Part shown: positions 15,013 through 23,877 of the stretch, piece after piece | Numbering within the stretch: position 1 is the stretch's first letter | How the letters are laid out: every line of letters starts with the position of its first letter | Source of the DNA: WLJO01 sp945889085 | GTDB lineage: Bacteria; Actinomycetota; Acidimicrobiia; Acidimicrobiales; Ilumatobacteraceae | DNA: 64,000 nt | Assembly: GCA_945889085.1 (NCBI GenBank) | Contig: CAMDBM010000008.1 | Coordinates: 1 to 64,000 of the forward strand | Direction of reading: 5' to 3' | Translations under genes and position numbers: made by a program | The notes under the pieces: model-generated | Told to the model about the DNA's origin: nothing | Database searches by the model: none | Seen by the model: the letters and a program-made list of their open reading frames with translations, nothing else

Positions 15013-17736
15013 TCAGCGCGTCCCGCGTCGCCCCCGCAGCGACCCGCCGGCGAGTGCCTTGCGGATCCTCTCCTGCGCTGTCTCGTCGAGCTTGCGCCCA
15101 TCGGTATCGGTCAGCGAGAAGCGGTCTACCACGGCGCCGCGAAGCGTGGCTATGCGTGCCGAGTGGACCTCCACACCGGCGAGGGCAAACGCAGCGGTGA
15201 TACCCGCAAGCACCCCCGGGGCGTCGTCGGCCTCGACGGTGCAGGCCGTGAACCAGGGGAGCGCGTCGTTGTCGAACCGGGCAATCGCACCGGCAACGGC
15301 CACCGGTGGGACCGATTGACGCAGACCGGTCTCGATCGCCGCGGAGAGTTCCCTCGCGGCCGGGCGGGCGTTGCTCACTACAACGAAGCTGTCGACCACC
15401 ACGCCGTCTGCCCACGTGGCGACCGAGGCACTGAGGATGTCCATCCTCGCGTCGGTGAGCACACGCGTGATCGTTGCGAGGAGTCCCTGCTGGTCACGGC
15501 TCGCGACATCGACCTGCCAATGCTGGGCGAGTTCGTGGCCAGTGACGGCAACGCGGGCCGTTCCCGAACGCGGCGGGGGCTCGGCGAGGCGGGCCTGGCG
15601 CACGAGTTCCTCGGGTTCGTTGGCGAGGATGTACGAGCGTGGCGCGTGCGCAATCCGCTCGGCAGCCGGGTCGTCGCCGGCGAGCCGCTGCGCGGTGTCC
15701 CGTCTCGCATCACAGAGGTCGGTCCCGTCACGGCCACCCAGCTCGGCCCCGATGCGGTCGTTCAGTTCGTCGAGTACCGCCCGCTCGAACGCATCGAGGT
15801 CGGTGCTCGCGATGGACAGCAGGTACAGCCGTCGGCGTCGGTCCTCGGACCCGATGTGTGTGGCTAGCTGCTTGATCATCAGCGAGTCGAGGGCATCGGG
15901 ATCGTGGAGCGACGCGAGGAGCAGAGACGCGTCCTGAACGAGCGCCGCCGTTTCGCGTTCGTCGTCGGAGGGGATCGAGAGTTGGTCCAGCACAGACCGG
16001 GCCACGTCGTTGTTGTCGCCGGAGAGGTCGACAAGGTCGAGTACCAGCGCGCCGAGCAGCAGGGGGTCCACGCGGTCGAGCAGGCCCCACTCGCCGGCGA
16101 AGTCGTCGTCTGCGCCACCCGGGGCCAGTTCGATGAGCCGATCGACGGTGGGGAAGCGCAGGACCCGGAGGGGGTCGAGTTCGGAGGGGTCCGCACGTCT
16201 GGCCCGGAGTGCTGCCGACACCTCGGGGATCGCCCGCTCGAGGATGCCGAGTGTCTCGAGGAACCTCCAAGAGCGCGGGTTCCCGGCGCGAAGCAGGGCG
16301 ATGAACCGTTGGGTGCTCGGCGAGTCCCATGCAATCGGTTGCGTCCGGTGCAGGGAGAACCACTCGAGCAGGCGCTCGGTCGGTCGATTGTCGGTGGCGA
16401 GGGCTGCTGCCTCGAGGGCCAGCGGCAACAATTCGCTCGCCGGGGGTTCCGCGCTCAGGTCGACTGACCCGTTGCGGACGACGAACCAACCGCCCTCGGG
16501 GGCGACGGTGGGCACTTGCGCGGCGGTCGGGGAAGGTGCCGTCTGCGCCCGGGTTGCCTTCCAGCGCAGCAGTGGCGGTGTCATCACGGTGGTCACGAGC
16601 ACTACAACGATCAGAGCCGCGTAGAGATCGGCGTCCAACACACCGGTACTCAGCCCGAGCCCTGCGAAGATCAACCCCACCTCGCCACGGGGGATCATGC
16701 CGATACCGATCATCCACTTGTCGCTGCGCGTGCCGAACGCGCCGACTGCTGCGACCAACTTGCCGGCGATCGCGATGACGGTCAGCACCGCTGCGGTGCC
16801 GAGCACGGCCGGTCGAGCAATGGCTGCGATGTCGGTCTTGATCCCGATCGACAGGAAGAAGACCGGGATGAACACGTGACCGATCGGCGTGAGCTCGCGC
16901 TCGATTCGCTTGGCCTGCTTGCTCCGGTTGAGCGCCAGTCCGGCCATGAACGCGCCGATGATGGGAGCGAGGCGAGCGACGTCCGCGAGGGATGAGAAGC
17001 CCATCGCGATGGCGAAGGCAACGGCAACGAGGGTTGCCGAGGACTTCGAGAACCTGGAGACGGCACCGAGGAGGGGTGGGACGATCTTGGCGCCGATGAC
17101 CCCGGTGACGAGGAGGAATCCCACAGCGAGCCCGGTGGTCCCGAGGATCGATGCTGCGCTCACGCTGCCGTCCACGACGATGCGCGTCACGATCGTGAGG
17201 ATGATGAGACCGAGCACGTCGTCGGCAACAGCGGCGCCGAGGACGATGCGCGATTCCGTGGACGACAGCACGCCGAGGTCGCCGAAGACACGTGCGGTGA
17301 TGCCGACGCTCGTTGCGGTCAGTGCTGCGCCGAGGAACACCGACGTCTTCACGTCCTGCCCGAGCGCCAGACCGGCACCGATCCCGCCGAGGAAGGGGGC
17401 GGCAACGCCGAGCACTGCGACAGCAAAGGACGCCCTGCCCACTCGAGCCAGCTCCCTCACGTCCATTTCCAGCCCAACGTTGAGGAGCAGGAGGATCACG
17501 CCGATCTCTGCGAGGAGGTGCAGGGCGTCATCAGCCTGCACAAGGTTGAGCACCGACGGGCCGATCAGGATCCCGGCGACGATCTCGCCGAGCACGGCGG
17601 GAACCCTCACCCGTTCGGCAAGCTCAGCGGCCAGTTTTGCGGCCGCCAGCACGATGAACACGTGGAACAGGATCTTCCCGATGTCGAATCCGTTGGCGCC
17701 CTCCGTTGCCGCAAGCAGCGAAACTGCGGCCTGCAT
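15013..17736 (-). CDS. CPA2-type Na+(K+)/H+ antiporter fused to a GlnD-like regulatory tail (degenerate HD domain plus two ACT domains)
   Basis: 907 residues. Residues about 1-395 are a CPA2 antiporter: AVLGEIVAGILIGPSVL, GLEMDVRELARVGR, and the ADD pair (D172-D173) that carries protons. After a linker, residues about 430-665 align by pattern with the HD region of GlnD, the PII uridylyltransferase/UR enzyme. The catalytic His residues are gone: LLGALLHDIGKG is LLGALVLDLVDLS (560-572), GDHS is GDNN (573-576), and the FTVDRH block is FPTVDRL (528-534). Residues about 737-810 and 825-895 are two ACT domains (SRDQQGLLATITRVL, ADDAPGVLAGITAAF with DRFSLTDTDG). There is no nucleotidyltransferase domain. 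The start overlaps the winged-helix gene stop as TGATG. Confidence 0.85.
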   Translation of the reverse strand: MQAAVSLLAATEGANGFDIGKILFHVFIVLAAAKLAAELAERVRVPAVLGEIVAGILIGPSVLNLVQADDALHLLAEIGVILLLLNVGLEMDVRELARVGRASFAVAVLGVAAPFLGGIGAGLALGQDVKTSVFLGAALTATSVGITARVFGDLGVLSSTESRIVLGAAVADDVLGLIILTIVTRIVVDGSVSAASILGTTGLAVGFLLVTGVIGAKIVPPLLGAVSRFSKSSATLVAVAFAIAMGFSSLADVARLAPIIGAFMAGLALNRSKQAKRIERELTPIGHVFIPVFFLSIGIKTDIAAIARPAVLGTAAVLTVIAIAGKLVAAVGAFGTRSDKWMIGIGMIPRGEVGLIFAGLGLSTGVLDADLYAALIVVVLVTTVMTPPLLRWKATRAQTAPSPTAAQVPTVAPEGGWFVVRNGSVDLSAEPPASELLPLALEAAALATDNRPTERLLEWFSLHRTQPIAWDSPSTQRFIALLRAGNPRSWRFLETLGILERAIPEVSAALRARRADPSELDPLRVLRFPTVDRLIELAPGGADDDFAGEWGLLDRVDPLLLGALVLDLVDLSGDNNDVARSVLDQLSIPSDDERETAALVQDASLLLASLHDPDALDSLMIKQLATHIGSEDRRRRLYLLSIASTDLDAFERAVLDELNDRIGAELGGRDGTDLCDARRDTAQRLAGDDPAAERIAHAPRSYILANEPEELVRQARLAEPPPRSGTARVAVTGHELAQHWQVDVASRDQQGLLATITRVLTDARMDILSASVATWADGVVVDSFVVVSNARPAARELSAAIETGLRQSVPPVAVAGAIARFDNDALPWFTACTVEADDAPGVLAGITAAFALAGVEVHSARIATLRGAVVDRFSLTDTDGRKLDETAQERIRKALAGGSLRGRRGTR

Positions 17737-18023
17737 CAGGTGACGAGGGTTCTGGCAGTGTCAGCCGCTTCGGCGGTGAGCGTCCATCCGCGCGACCGCA
17801 CGGTGCGGATCGACTCGGGCCCCATCCTTCTGCGGATCTCGACGAGGATTGCGTCGCACCGGCGGGCACTGCGGTCGCCGAGGCCGCTCTGGCGCGCAAG
17901 TTCGGCTCGGCTCACAACCCGCCCCGAGTACCTCACAAGAACCCGGAGCACCGCCAGTTCTTGCTCGCTCAGTTCGTTCAGTCCGTTGGGGCGGACCGTG
18001 TTGGGAACGACGGTGTTTGCCAT
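17736..18023 (-). CDS. Stand-alone OmpR/PhoB-type winged-helix DNA-binding protein
   Basis: 95 residues, only the DNA-binding half of a response regulator: NELSEQELAVLRVLVRYSGRVVSRAELARQSGL, then RRCDAILVEIRRRMGPESIRTVRSRGW. No receiver domain precedes it. ATG 18023 is preferred. TGATG overlap with the antiporter start predicts coupled translation, so it is a probable local regulator of the transporter or of the downstream amt block (inference). Confidence 0.82.
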   Translation of the reverse strand: MANTVVPNTVRPNGLNELSEQELAVLRVLVRYSGRVVSRAELARQSGLGDRSARRCDAILVEIRRRMGPESIRTVRSRGWTLTAEAADTARTLVT

Positions 18024-18093
18024 GAGCCAAACGGTAGGTGGGGCCAATTTCGGTGCTGTTCTGGCTCTGTGAACGGGCTGTAAACAGGGCACG

Positions 18094-18121
18094 TTGTCGT
18101 CTGGTTACCGGCCGGTAATAC
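18094..18121 (+). promoter_or_regulatory. Promoter with 14-bp palindrome before acyl-CoA dehydrogenase
   Basis: TTGTCG (18094-18099), 16 nt, TAATAC (18116-18121). A perfect palindrome TTACCGGCCGGTAA (18105-18118) fills the spacer and overlaps the -10. If transcription starts about 7 nt after, the mRNA would be nearly leaderless (ATG 18131). The palindrome is placed as an operator for a dimeric repressor. Confidence 0.6.
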
Positions 18122-18130
18122 TCCCCGACC

Positions 18131-19360
18131 ATGGACATGTCGTACCCCACCGACGCGGAAGCCTTCCGCTCCGAGATCCGGGCCTGGCTCGGAAATCACC
18201 TCCCGAAGGGCTGGTTTGAGCCCGGCTTCGAACTGTCCGGCGAGGAGCGTCGGGCCTTCAACGAGACGTGGCCGGCCAAGCTGTACGAGGGCGGGTGGAT
18301 CTGTGCGACATGGCCCCAGGAGTACGGCGGCCGTGGGCTCTCCGTGATGCAGGGCGTGGTGCTCTCCGAGGAGTTCGCGCGGGCCAAGGCACCGGTGCGT
18401 GCCGACTTCTTCGGCGACACGCTCGTCGGGCCGACGATCCTGCAGTGGGGCACTGAGGAGCAGAAGAAAACGTTCCTGCCGCAGATCCTCAAGGGTGAGG
18501 TTCGTTGGTGCCAGGGGTTCAGCGAACCGAACTCTGGGTCCGACCTCGCCTCGCTGAAGACAACAGCGGTCCTCGACGGCGACGAATGGGTGATCAACGG
18601 CCAGAAGGTGTGGACCACCCAGGGCCACCACGCCGACTATTGCTTCCTGCTTACGCGCACCGATCCAGACTCGCCCAAGCACAAGGGCATCTCGTACCTG
18701 CTCGTGCCGATGCGCCAGCCGGGGGTTGAGGTGCGCGGCATCGTGCAGCCCGATGGCACTGCGGAGTTCTGCGAGGTGTTCTTCGACAACGCCCGTTGCC
18801 CGAAGGACAACGTGGTCGGCGGTGTGAACGAGGGCTGGAAGGTGGCCAACTCCACGCTCGCGTTCGAGCGTGGGATGAGCGCCACCACGAGCTACCGACG
18901 TTTTGAGGACGAGTATCACCTGCTGGTCGCCGAAGCCGGGGCAAGGGGTCTGCTCTGCGACCTCGTGATCCGTCAGCGCCTCATGAAGTACTACACGAAG
19001 ATCCAGTTGCTCCGGGTGAACGGACTGCGCTCGCTCACGTCAACGCTCAACAAGACGAAGGACCCCGGTGTCGCCGCGCTCGGTGCAACGAACAAGATGT
19101 TCTGGACCGAGATGCACAAAGAGGCCATGGAGCTCTGCCTCGACATCTACGGGGCGGACTCGATGTTGATCAACACGGGCCCCACCGCTGGGTCGTGGCC
19201 GGGAACCGGTCGTGACAAGCGCCGCGAGGGGTACCCGGTGAGCGCGATGCTCTCGGCGTTCTTCTTTAGCCGCTCGGAGACGATCTGGGGCGGAACCTCC
19301 CAGATCCAGCGCAACATCGTTGGCGAGCGCGTGCTCGGCCTGCCCAAGGAGCCGGGCTGA
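18131..19360 (+). CDS. Acyl-CoA dehydrogenase
   Basis: 409 residues, normal ACAD length. N-terminal helical part with EIRAWLGNHLPKGW, FAD/substrate middle block CQGFSEPNSGSDLASLKTTA and WVINGQKVWTT, and C-terminal FERGMSATTSYRRF through IWGGTSQIQRNIVGERVLGLP. Catalyses FAD-dependent alpha,beta-dehydrogenation of acyl-CoA; chain specificity not readable. Single gene under its own promoter with an operator-like palindrome. Confidence 0.95.
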   Translation: MDMSYPTDAEAFRSEIRAWLGNHLPKGWFEPGFELSGEERRAFNETWPAKLYEGGWICATWPQEYGGRGLSVMQGVVLSEEFARAKAPVRADFFGDTLVGPTILQWGTEEQKKTFLPQILKGEVRWCQGFSEPNSGSDLASLKTTAVLDGDEWVINGQKVWTTQGHHADYCFLLTRTDPDSPKHKGISYLLVPMRQPGVEVRGIVQPDGTAEFCEVFFDNARCPKDNVVGGVNEGWKVANSTLAFERGMSATTSYRRFEDEYHLLVAEAGARGLLCDLVIRQRLMKYYTKIQLLRVNGLRSLTSTLNKTKDPGVAALGATNKMFWTEMHKEAMELCLDIYGADSMLINTGPTAGSWPGTGRDKRREGYPVSAMLSAFFFSRSETIWGGTSQIQRNIVGERVLGLPKEPG

Positions 19361-19411
19361 TTTCGCCGACATAGCCGCCGCTTCGCTTCGGCATAGTTCG
19401 GCGTGTAGCTC
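19357..19411. repeat. 55-bp direct repeat, copy 1
   Basis: Identical to 19439-19493, 82 bp apart. The element holds an imperfect inverted repeat (CGCCGACATAGCCG against CGGCATAGTTCGGCG) around a GC-rich centre (CCGCTTCGCTTCGG), so each copy can fold. Copy 1 begins inside the end of the acyl-CoA dehydrogenase gene. Confidence 0.9.
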
Positions 19412-19438
19412 GTCGCTGGCGCTTCCCTCGCTACCGTC

Positions 19439-19493
19439 CTGATTTCGCCGACATAGCCGCCGCTTCGCTTCGGCATAGTTCGGCGTGTAGCTC
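19439..19493. repeat. 55-bp direct repeat, copy 2
   Basis: Perfect second copy. It ends at the stop of the convergent serine-hydrolase gene, so the two copies fill the space between convergent genes and could act as bidirectional terminators or as REP-like elements. Confidence 0.9.
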
Positions 19494-20598
19494 AGAGCGT
19501 GGCGCACTCGGCGGCGAGGCTGCCGAGTGCGGTCGTGCGACGCGGCTCCCGGATCTCGTGCTGATCCAGACCGTTCGTGCAGTACCCGAAGGAGAGACCG
19601 GTCACGGGGTCGCCCCACGCGATCTGGCCCTTCGCTCCGTTATGGCCGACCGTGCCTGCATGCGCCGTGCGACCGAACCCGCGGAAGTGGTCCTTGCCGT
19701 CGCCTGCGGCCCGGACGAGTCCAAGCGTGCGGTTGGCGGGTACGCCGGTTAGCGGATCAGGGAACGTGTTGCGAACGTTGTCTCTCGCATCAGCGATCAC
19801 GTCCGGGCGCCACATGCCGCCCGGGTTGTTCAGCACCGCTTGGTAGTAGAGGGCAAGGTCGCAGGCCCGCATCACCCCGCCGCCACCGGGAACGCCAACG
19901 TCCTGGACGCCGGGGGAGTCGAACGCCGTGAGCGCCTCGATCGTCACCTCGGTGGCCGGTAGTTCGGGAACACCGAAGACGGACTGGATCTCGGGGGAGG
20001 TGGCCGGGCTACCGGTCACCTGGAGCGCTGCCGCCCGGAACGGGAGGACGCCGAGCACCTTGGGCAGCCCAGCGGGCGCGGTGACCCGCTGCTCGACCAC
20101 GTCGCGGAAGTCGGTTCCCGTCAGGGTCTCGATGAGTTCGGCGAGCACCCAGTGCGCCGACGTGGGGTGGTACTCGAACCTCGTGCCTGGCGCCCAACTG
20201 GTGCGCCACTTCGAGAACGCCGCGCGGCGTCCGGCCGAGGTGTCACCGTCCAGGGCCTTGAGCGGCGCGGAGGGGAAGCCCGAGGTGTGGAGCATCACCT
20301 GCTCCACGGTGATGAGGTCCTTGCCGTTGCCTGCGAACTCGGGGATGTAGTCAGCCACCCGTTTCGAGACGTCGATGAGCCCATCGCCGATCAGCGCCCA
20401 CATCGCGCCGGCAACGAAGGTCTTTGTTGCGGAGTAGACGACGTACCGGGTGTCGTCGGTGGCGTCGCCGTAGGTCTCGAAGGCCACGAGCTCACCCTGG
20501 TAGGCCAGCGCGAACTGGCACGACGGCAGCAGGCCCTCGTCGATCTCGCGCCGGGCGCGTGTTCGGAGCCGGTCGATCGCTGTCTGGTCGAGTCCCAT
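19492..20598 (-). CDS. Serine hydrolase, beta-lactamase class C/EstB-like
   Basis: 368 residues. The SxxK nucleophile motif is SATK (YSATKTF, about residue 55), the second motif is probably YHPTS (YxxS), and the third block appears as GHNGA in place of HTG. No signal peptide is visible, so likely cytoplasmic, an esterase-like member rather than a secreted PBP. It ends inside repeat copy 2. Confidence 0.87.
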   Translation of the reverse strand: MGLDQTAIDRLRTRARREIDEGLLPSCQFALAYQGELVAFETYGDATDDTRYVVYSATKTFVAGAMWALIGDGLIDVSKRVADYIPEFAGNGKDLITVEQVMLHTSGFPSAPLKALDGDTSAGRRAAFSKWRTSWAPGTRFEYHPTSAHWVLAELIETLTGTDFRDVVEQRVTAPAGLPKVLGVLPFRAAALQVTGSPATSPEIQSVFGVPELPATEVTIEALTAFDSPGVQDVGVPGGGGVMRACDLALYYQAVLNNPGGMWRPDVIADARDNVRNTFPDPLTGVPANRTLGLVRAAGDGKDHFRGFGRTAHAGTVGHNGAKGQIAWGDPVTGLSFGYCTNGLDQHEIREPRRTTALGSLAAECATL

Positions 20599-20660
20599 AG
20601 ACGGACCTTATGCGCAATGCCGGGCCACTGCGGGCCCGTCGATGTGACACGGTGGGACGT

Positions 20661-21158
20661 ATGACTACGTACACCGCCACGGTCGTATCGCCCGTCGGGT
20701 CGCTCACGCTCGTGGCGACGGGGGACGCGCTCTGCGAGCTGTCGTGGGCCGGGGACAAGCTCGCTACACGGGGGTCGCTCGCTGCCAACTCGGTACCGGA
20801 CGCGCTGCACCCGGTCCTTGCCCGGGCGATGCGAGAGCTTGAGGAGTACTTCGCCGGCGAGCGCCGTTCATTCGGGGTTCCCGTGATCGCAGCGGGCACC
20901 GGGTTCCAGCAGTCGGCCTGGGGGGTGCTGCGCCAGATCCCCTATGGCGAGACGATCACCTACGGCGAGCAGGCGCGCCGCGTGGGAAATCCGCGTGCGG
21001 TGCGCGCCGTGGGTGGTGCGAACGGGAGGAATCCGGTCGGGATTATCGTGCCGTGCCACCGCGTCATCGGGGCTGACGGCTCGCTGACCGGGTTTGGCGG
21101 CGGTGTGGACGTGAAAGCCTGGTTGCTCGCCCATGAGCGACAGGTCGCCGCCGGATAG
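20661..21158 (+). CDS. ogt: Methylated-DNA-[protein]-cysteine S-methyltransferase
   Basis: 165 residues. Active site IVPCHRVIG (the Cys takes the alkyl group), helix-turn-helix part YGEQARRVGNPRAVRAVGGAN and TGFGGG wing. Repairs O6-alkylguanine by suicidal transfer. ATG 20661; the gene is divergent from the serine hydrolase. Confidence 0.95.
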   Translation: MTTYTATVVSPVGSLTLVATGDALCELSWAGDKLATRGSLAANSVPDALHPVLARAMRELEEYFAGERRSFGVPVIAAGTGFQQSAWGVLRQIPYGETITYGEQARRVGNPRAVRAVGGANGRNPVGIIVPCHRVIGADGSLTGFGGGVDVKAWLLAHERQVAAG

Positions 21159-21208
21159 AAATCGTCACCTGCCCGTAATGAAATCCGGGCAACCGATACG
21201 CTCACTGC

Positions 21209-23074
21209 GTGTCCAGGAGCCAGTCCTCGCTCGGTGGTGCCCGAGGTACCCAGTCCTCGGTCGTCGAGCGACTTGCCGCGCTGTACGCGCCACCGAAGAA
21301 GTCGCGCGGCTACGGACCCATCCGCGTTCGTCATCCCCGTCGTTCACGCCGGTTCGGCGGCAATGGGTTCATGGGCTCGGTGCGCTCCGGCGGGCCCGGA
21401 CGCTGGCTGGTGGCCCTCGTCGTCCTCGTGCTCCTGCTCGTCACTGCGGTGCTCATCGTCACGCAGACAGCCTGGATCGCTGTTGCGACCAGCGGAGTCC
21501 AGGACGGGGACGTCATTCGAGGTGACCAGGCATCGCGGCTTGCGTTCCGAATCAAGTCCGCCGGCCCCGCCGCAGGCAAGGTAATGGTCATGTTCAACGG
21601 CGTGGAGGTCTCCACCGAGACCGAGACCGACGGCACTCTCGTCGCATCGCTCACGAACGCCGCCCCCGGTGACAACCGGATCAACTATCGAGTGAAGAGC
21701 AAGTACCCGTGGGCGAGGGACAAGACCGGCCAGGTGAGTTTCACCGTGCGCTTCGGCCCGACCCTGAGCCTGCCGCGCGCGGTGCCCCCGCCCACAGCGA
21801 AACGCGCCGCCCTCATCCGTGGTCTGGCGGATGACGACGTGATCGTGACGGTGAACGGCAAGCCTGCCTCACGGGAGTCGGGCATGTTCCAGGCGTACGT
21901 ACCCTTCGGGTCGCGTGACGCCACCGTGATCGCCACGGCGCCGGACGGATCGCTCACGAAGGCCGTCGTCAAATTCGATTCGACCCCGGTGGTCGCCGAG
22001 CCGATCCAGGCGTTCCACATCACCGAACCTGCCTGGCGGTACGCCAATCTCGACAAGACCCTGGTCCGTTTGGCCAGGGAGAAGAAGATCAACGCAGTCG
22101 TGCTGACCATCAAGGACGAGAACGGCATCATCGGGTACGACACCGGGGTGCCACTCGCCAAGCGCATCGGGGCGGTCGGCAAGGACTGGCGCGTGAAGGA
22201 CGGCGAGCTCACCGTCGGCTTCTACGAGGCACGTCAGGCGATCGATCGCCTGCACGAACTCGGCCTCAAGGCGATTGGTCGCATTACCTGCTTCCTCGAC
22301 CCGCAGCTCGCCGAGTGGGCGCTGAAGAACGGTCAGACCGACATGTTCGTGCAGGACAAGAATGGCGATGCCATTCGAACCGCATACGGCACGGCTGTGT
22401 TCACCAACTTCGCGAACGAACAAGTGCGTCAGTACAACATCCAGCTCGCCGTCGAGGCGGCCAAGCTCGGGTTCGACGACATCATGTTCGACTACGTGCG
22501 CCGTCCTGAGGGGCTCATGGAGAACCTCAACTTCCCCGGGCTCACCACCTCGCCCGCCGTCGGCATCGCCAATTTCGTTCGTGAGGCCCGCCAGGCACTT
22601 CCGCCCGGCACCACACTCGGGGTTGCCGTGTTCGGCGTGTCAGCCTCGAGGCCGTACCTCGTCGGCCAAGACATCCGGCTCCTTGCGCCGCTCGTCGACT
22701 ACATCGCCCCGATGGTGTACCCGTCACACTGGGTGGAAGGCGAGTTCAAGGTGCCGTTGCCGATCGCCCAGCCGGGCGTGATCGTGGAACGATCGGTAGC
22801 CGAATTCGTGCGCCAGGCATCCACAGGCGGCGCATACACCGTGCCGTGGCTGCAGGACTTCGGGGCCAAGAGCTACCAGTACGGCACACCCCAGGTGCTC
22901 GCACAGATCGAGGGCGGCTATCGGTCGAAGGCATCGGGCTTCTTCATGTGGAACTCGAAGGTTGAGTACCACCTCGAGGCGTTCGAGCCGGTCGGCACCT
23001 ACAACCTCGAAGACGAGGCCGGCAGCAACGTCACTGCGGTGCGGAACACCACGCCGAAGAAGTCGAAGCGCTAG
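21209..23074 (+). CDS. Membrane-anchored DUF4015-type putative glycoside hydrolase
   Basis: 621 residues. Basic N-terminus, one membrane segment near residues 65-90 (WLVALVVLVLLLVTAVLIV), a beta-rich extracellular linker, and a TIM-barrel-like catalytic part: HELGLKAIGRITCFLDP, GFDDIMFDYVRRPEG, VDYIAPMVYPSHW, WLQDFG and GFFMWNS. The D-Y and P-M-V-Y-P text matches DUF4015 glycoside-hydrolase-like proteins. GTG start. Substrate unknown, probably a surface polysaccharide. Confidence 0.82.
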   Translation: MSRSQSSLGGARGTQSSVVERLAALYAPPKKSRGYGPIRVRHPRRSRRFGGNGFMGSVRSGGPGRWLVALVVLVLLLVTAVLIVTQTAWIAVATSGVQDGDVIRGDQASRLAFRIKSAGPAAGKVMVMFNGVEVSTETETDGTLVASLTNAAPGDNRINYRVKSKYPWARDKTGQVSFTVRFGPTLSLPRAVPPPTAKRAALIRGLADDDVIVTVNGKPASRESGMFQAYVPFGSRDATVIATAPDGSLTKAVVKFDSTPVVAEPIQAFHITEPAWRYANLDKTLVRLAREKKINAVVLTIKDENGIIGYDTGVPLAKRIGAVGKDWRVKDGELTVGFYEARQAIDRLHELGLKAIGRITCFLDPQLAEWALKNGQTDMFVQDKNGDAIRTAYGTAVFTNFANEQVRQYNIQLAVEAAKLGFDDIMFDYVRRPEGLMENLNFPGLTTSPAVGIANFVREARQALPPGTTLGVAVFGVSASRPYLVGQDIRLLAPLVDYIAPMVYPSHWVEGEFKVPLPIAQPGVIVERSVAEFVRQASTGGAYTVPWLQDFGAKSYQYGTPQVLAQIEGGYRSKASGFFMWNSKVEYHLEAFEPVGTYNLEDEAGSNVTAVRNTTPKKSKR

Positions 23075-23829
23075 GCAGTCATGGTCGGCAACGTTGTCGT
23101 CGGCAACGTCGTGGTCGGCAACGTTGTGGTCGATGACGTTGTGGTTGTCGTGGTAACCGGCGGCTGGGACCGGGCGATCTTCACGGTTCGTACCATGGCA
23201 TGCGCGAGGTAGCGATTCCGGGCGATGGCGCCCCTCATCGTGTAGTGGACCCCACCCTCGTTGTGCCAGCGGACGTTGCGGCGGGCCACGGCTGCCCAGT
23301 CCATGATGTGGAGGTTCGGCCAACGCTTGGTCGCCTCACGCAGGGCTGCGTTGAACTTGGGTGCCGAGCTCTGGTGCACGGTGTAGAGCGTGAGGAAGCC
23401 AACCGTTCGGTCCGGGCCGATCTCGTTCATGATCGCATCGATCATCGCCGGGGCGGAGTTCTTCTTGCGCTTGACCACCCAGAGGTCATTGCTGCCGAGC
23501 GCAAGCAAGTAACACGGGGGGTCGAACCCGGCGGCCCGCGCGGTGCGAATCGCCGAGATCGCCGAGGGAAAACGCTTGGAGACGCGATTGATTGAGCGGG
23601 CCCCCTGGATGTCGCAGCGGAACGGGCCGATGTCCTTGGATCGGATTGTTCGCTGGAGCCCGTTGAGGTATCCCCCCGACGTCGAGTCGCCGATCTGCAT
23701 GACGGGGCCCCACCCGCGCACCCGGGAGTCGGCGAGGACGAACGGCCGGGCGTCGGCCGGGTTCGCGTCGATGAGTGCGGCCGCCGGTACGGCAGCAGCA
23801 GCAAGCAGCAATTGCCGACGCGAGAGCAC
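23071..23829 (-). CDS. Tat-type secreted SGNH/GDSL-like hydrolase with Thr-rich tail
   Basis: 252 residues. LSRRQLLLAAAAVPAAALIDA is a twin-arginine-like signal. The core has the GDS block (MQIGDSTSGGY), GSNDLW and a C-terminal WHNEGGVHYT, suggesting the SGNH fold: GDS is block I, a His lies near the end. The tail (SSTTTLPTTTLPTTTLPT) comes from a tandem DNA repeat (23083-23155). GTG 23829 is the likely start. Ends overlap 4 nt with the DUF4015 gene. Confidence 0.8.
   Translation of the reverse strand: MLSRRQLLLAAAAVPAAALIDANPADARPFVLADSRVRGWGPVMQIGDSTSGGYLNGLQRTIRSKDIGPFRCDIQGARSINRVSKRFPSAISAIRTARAAGFDPPCYLLALGSNDLWVVKRKKNSAPAMIDAIMNEIGPDRTVGFLTLYTVHQSSAPKFNAALREATKRWPNLHIMDWAAVARRNVRWHNEGGVHYTMRGAIARNRYLAHAMVRTVKIARSQPPVTTTTTTSSTTTLPTTTLPTTTLPTMTA
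23083..23155. repeat. Degenerate 15-18-bp tandem repeat in SGNH gene tail
   Basis: Units of gtcggcaacgttgtg-type sequence repeat about four times with small changes, coding the Thr/Leu/Pro-rich C-terminus of the SGNH protein on the minus strand. Confidence 0.75.
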
Positions 23830-23877
23830 GGCAGAAGTATGCCGGTGCTGGTGTTCCGAGTCGACCTCGATTCGTAC

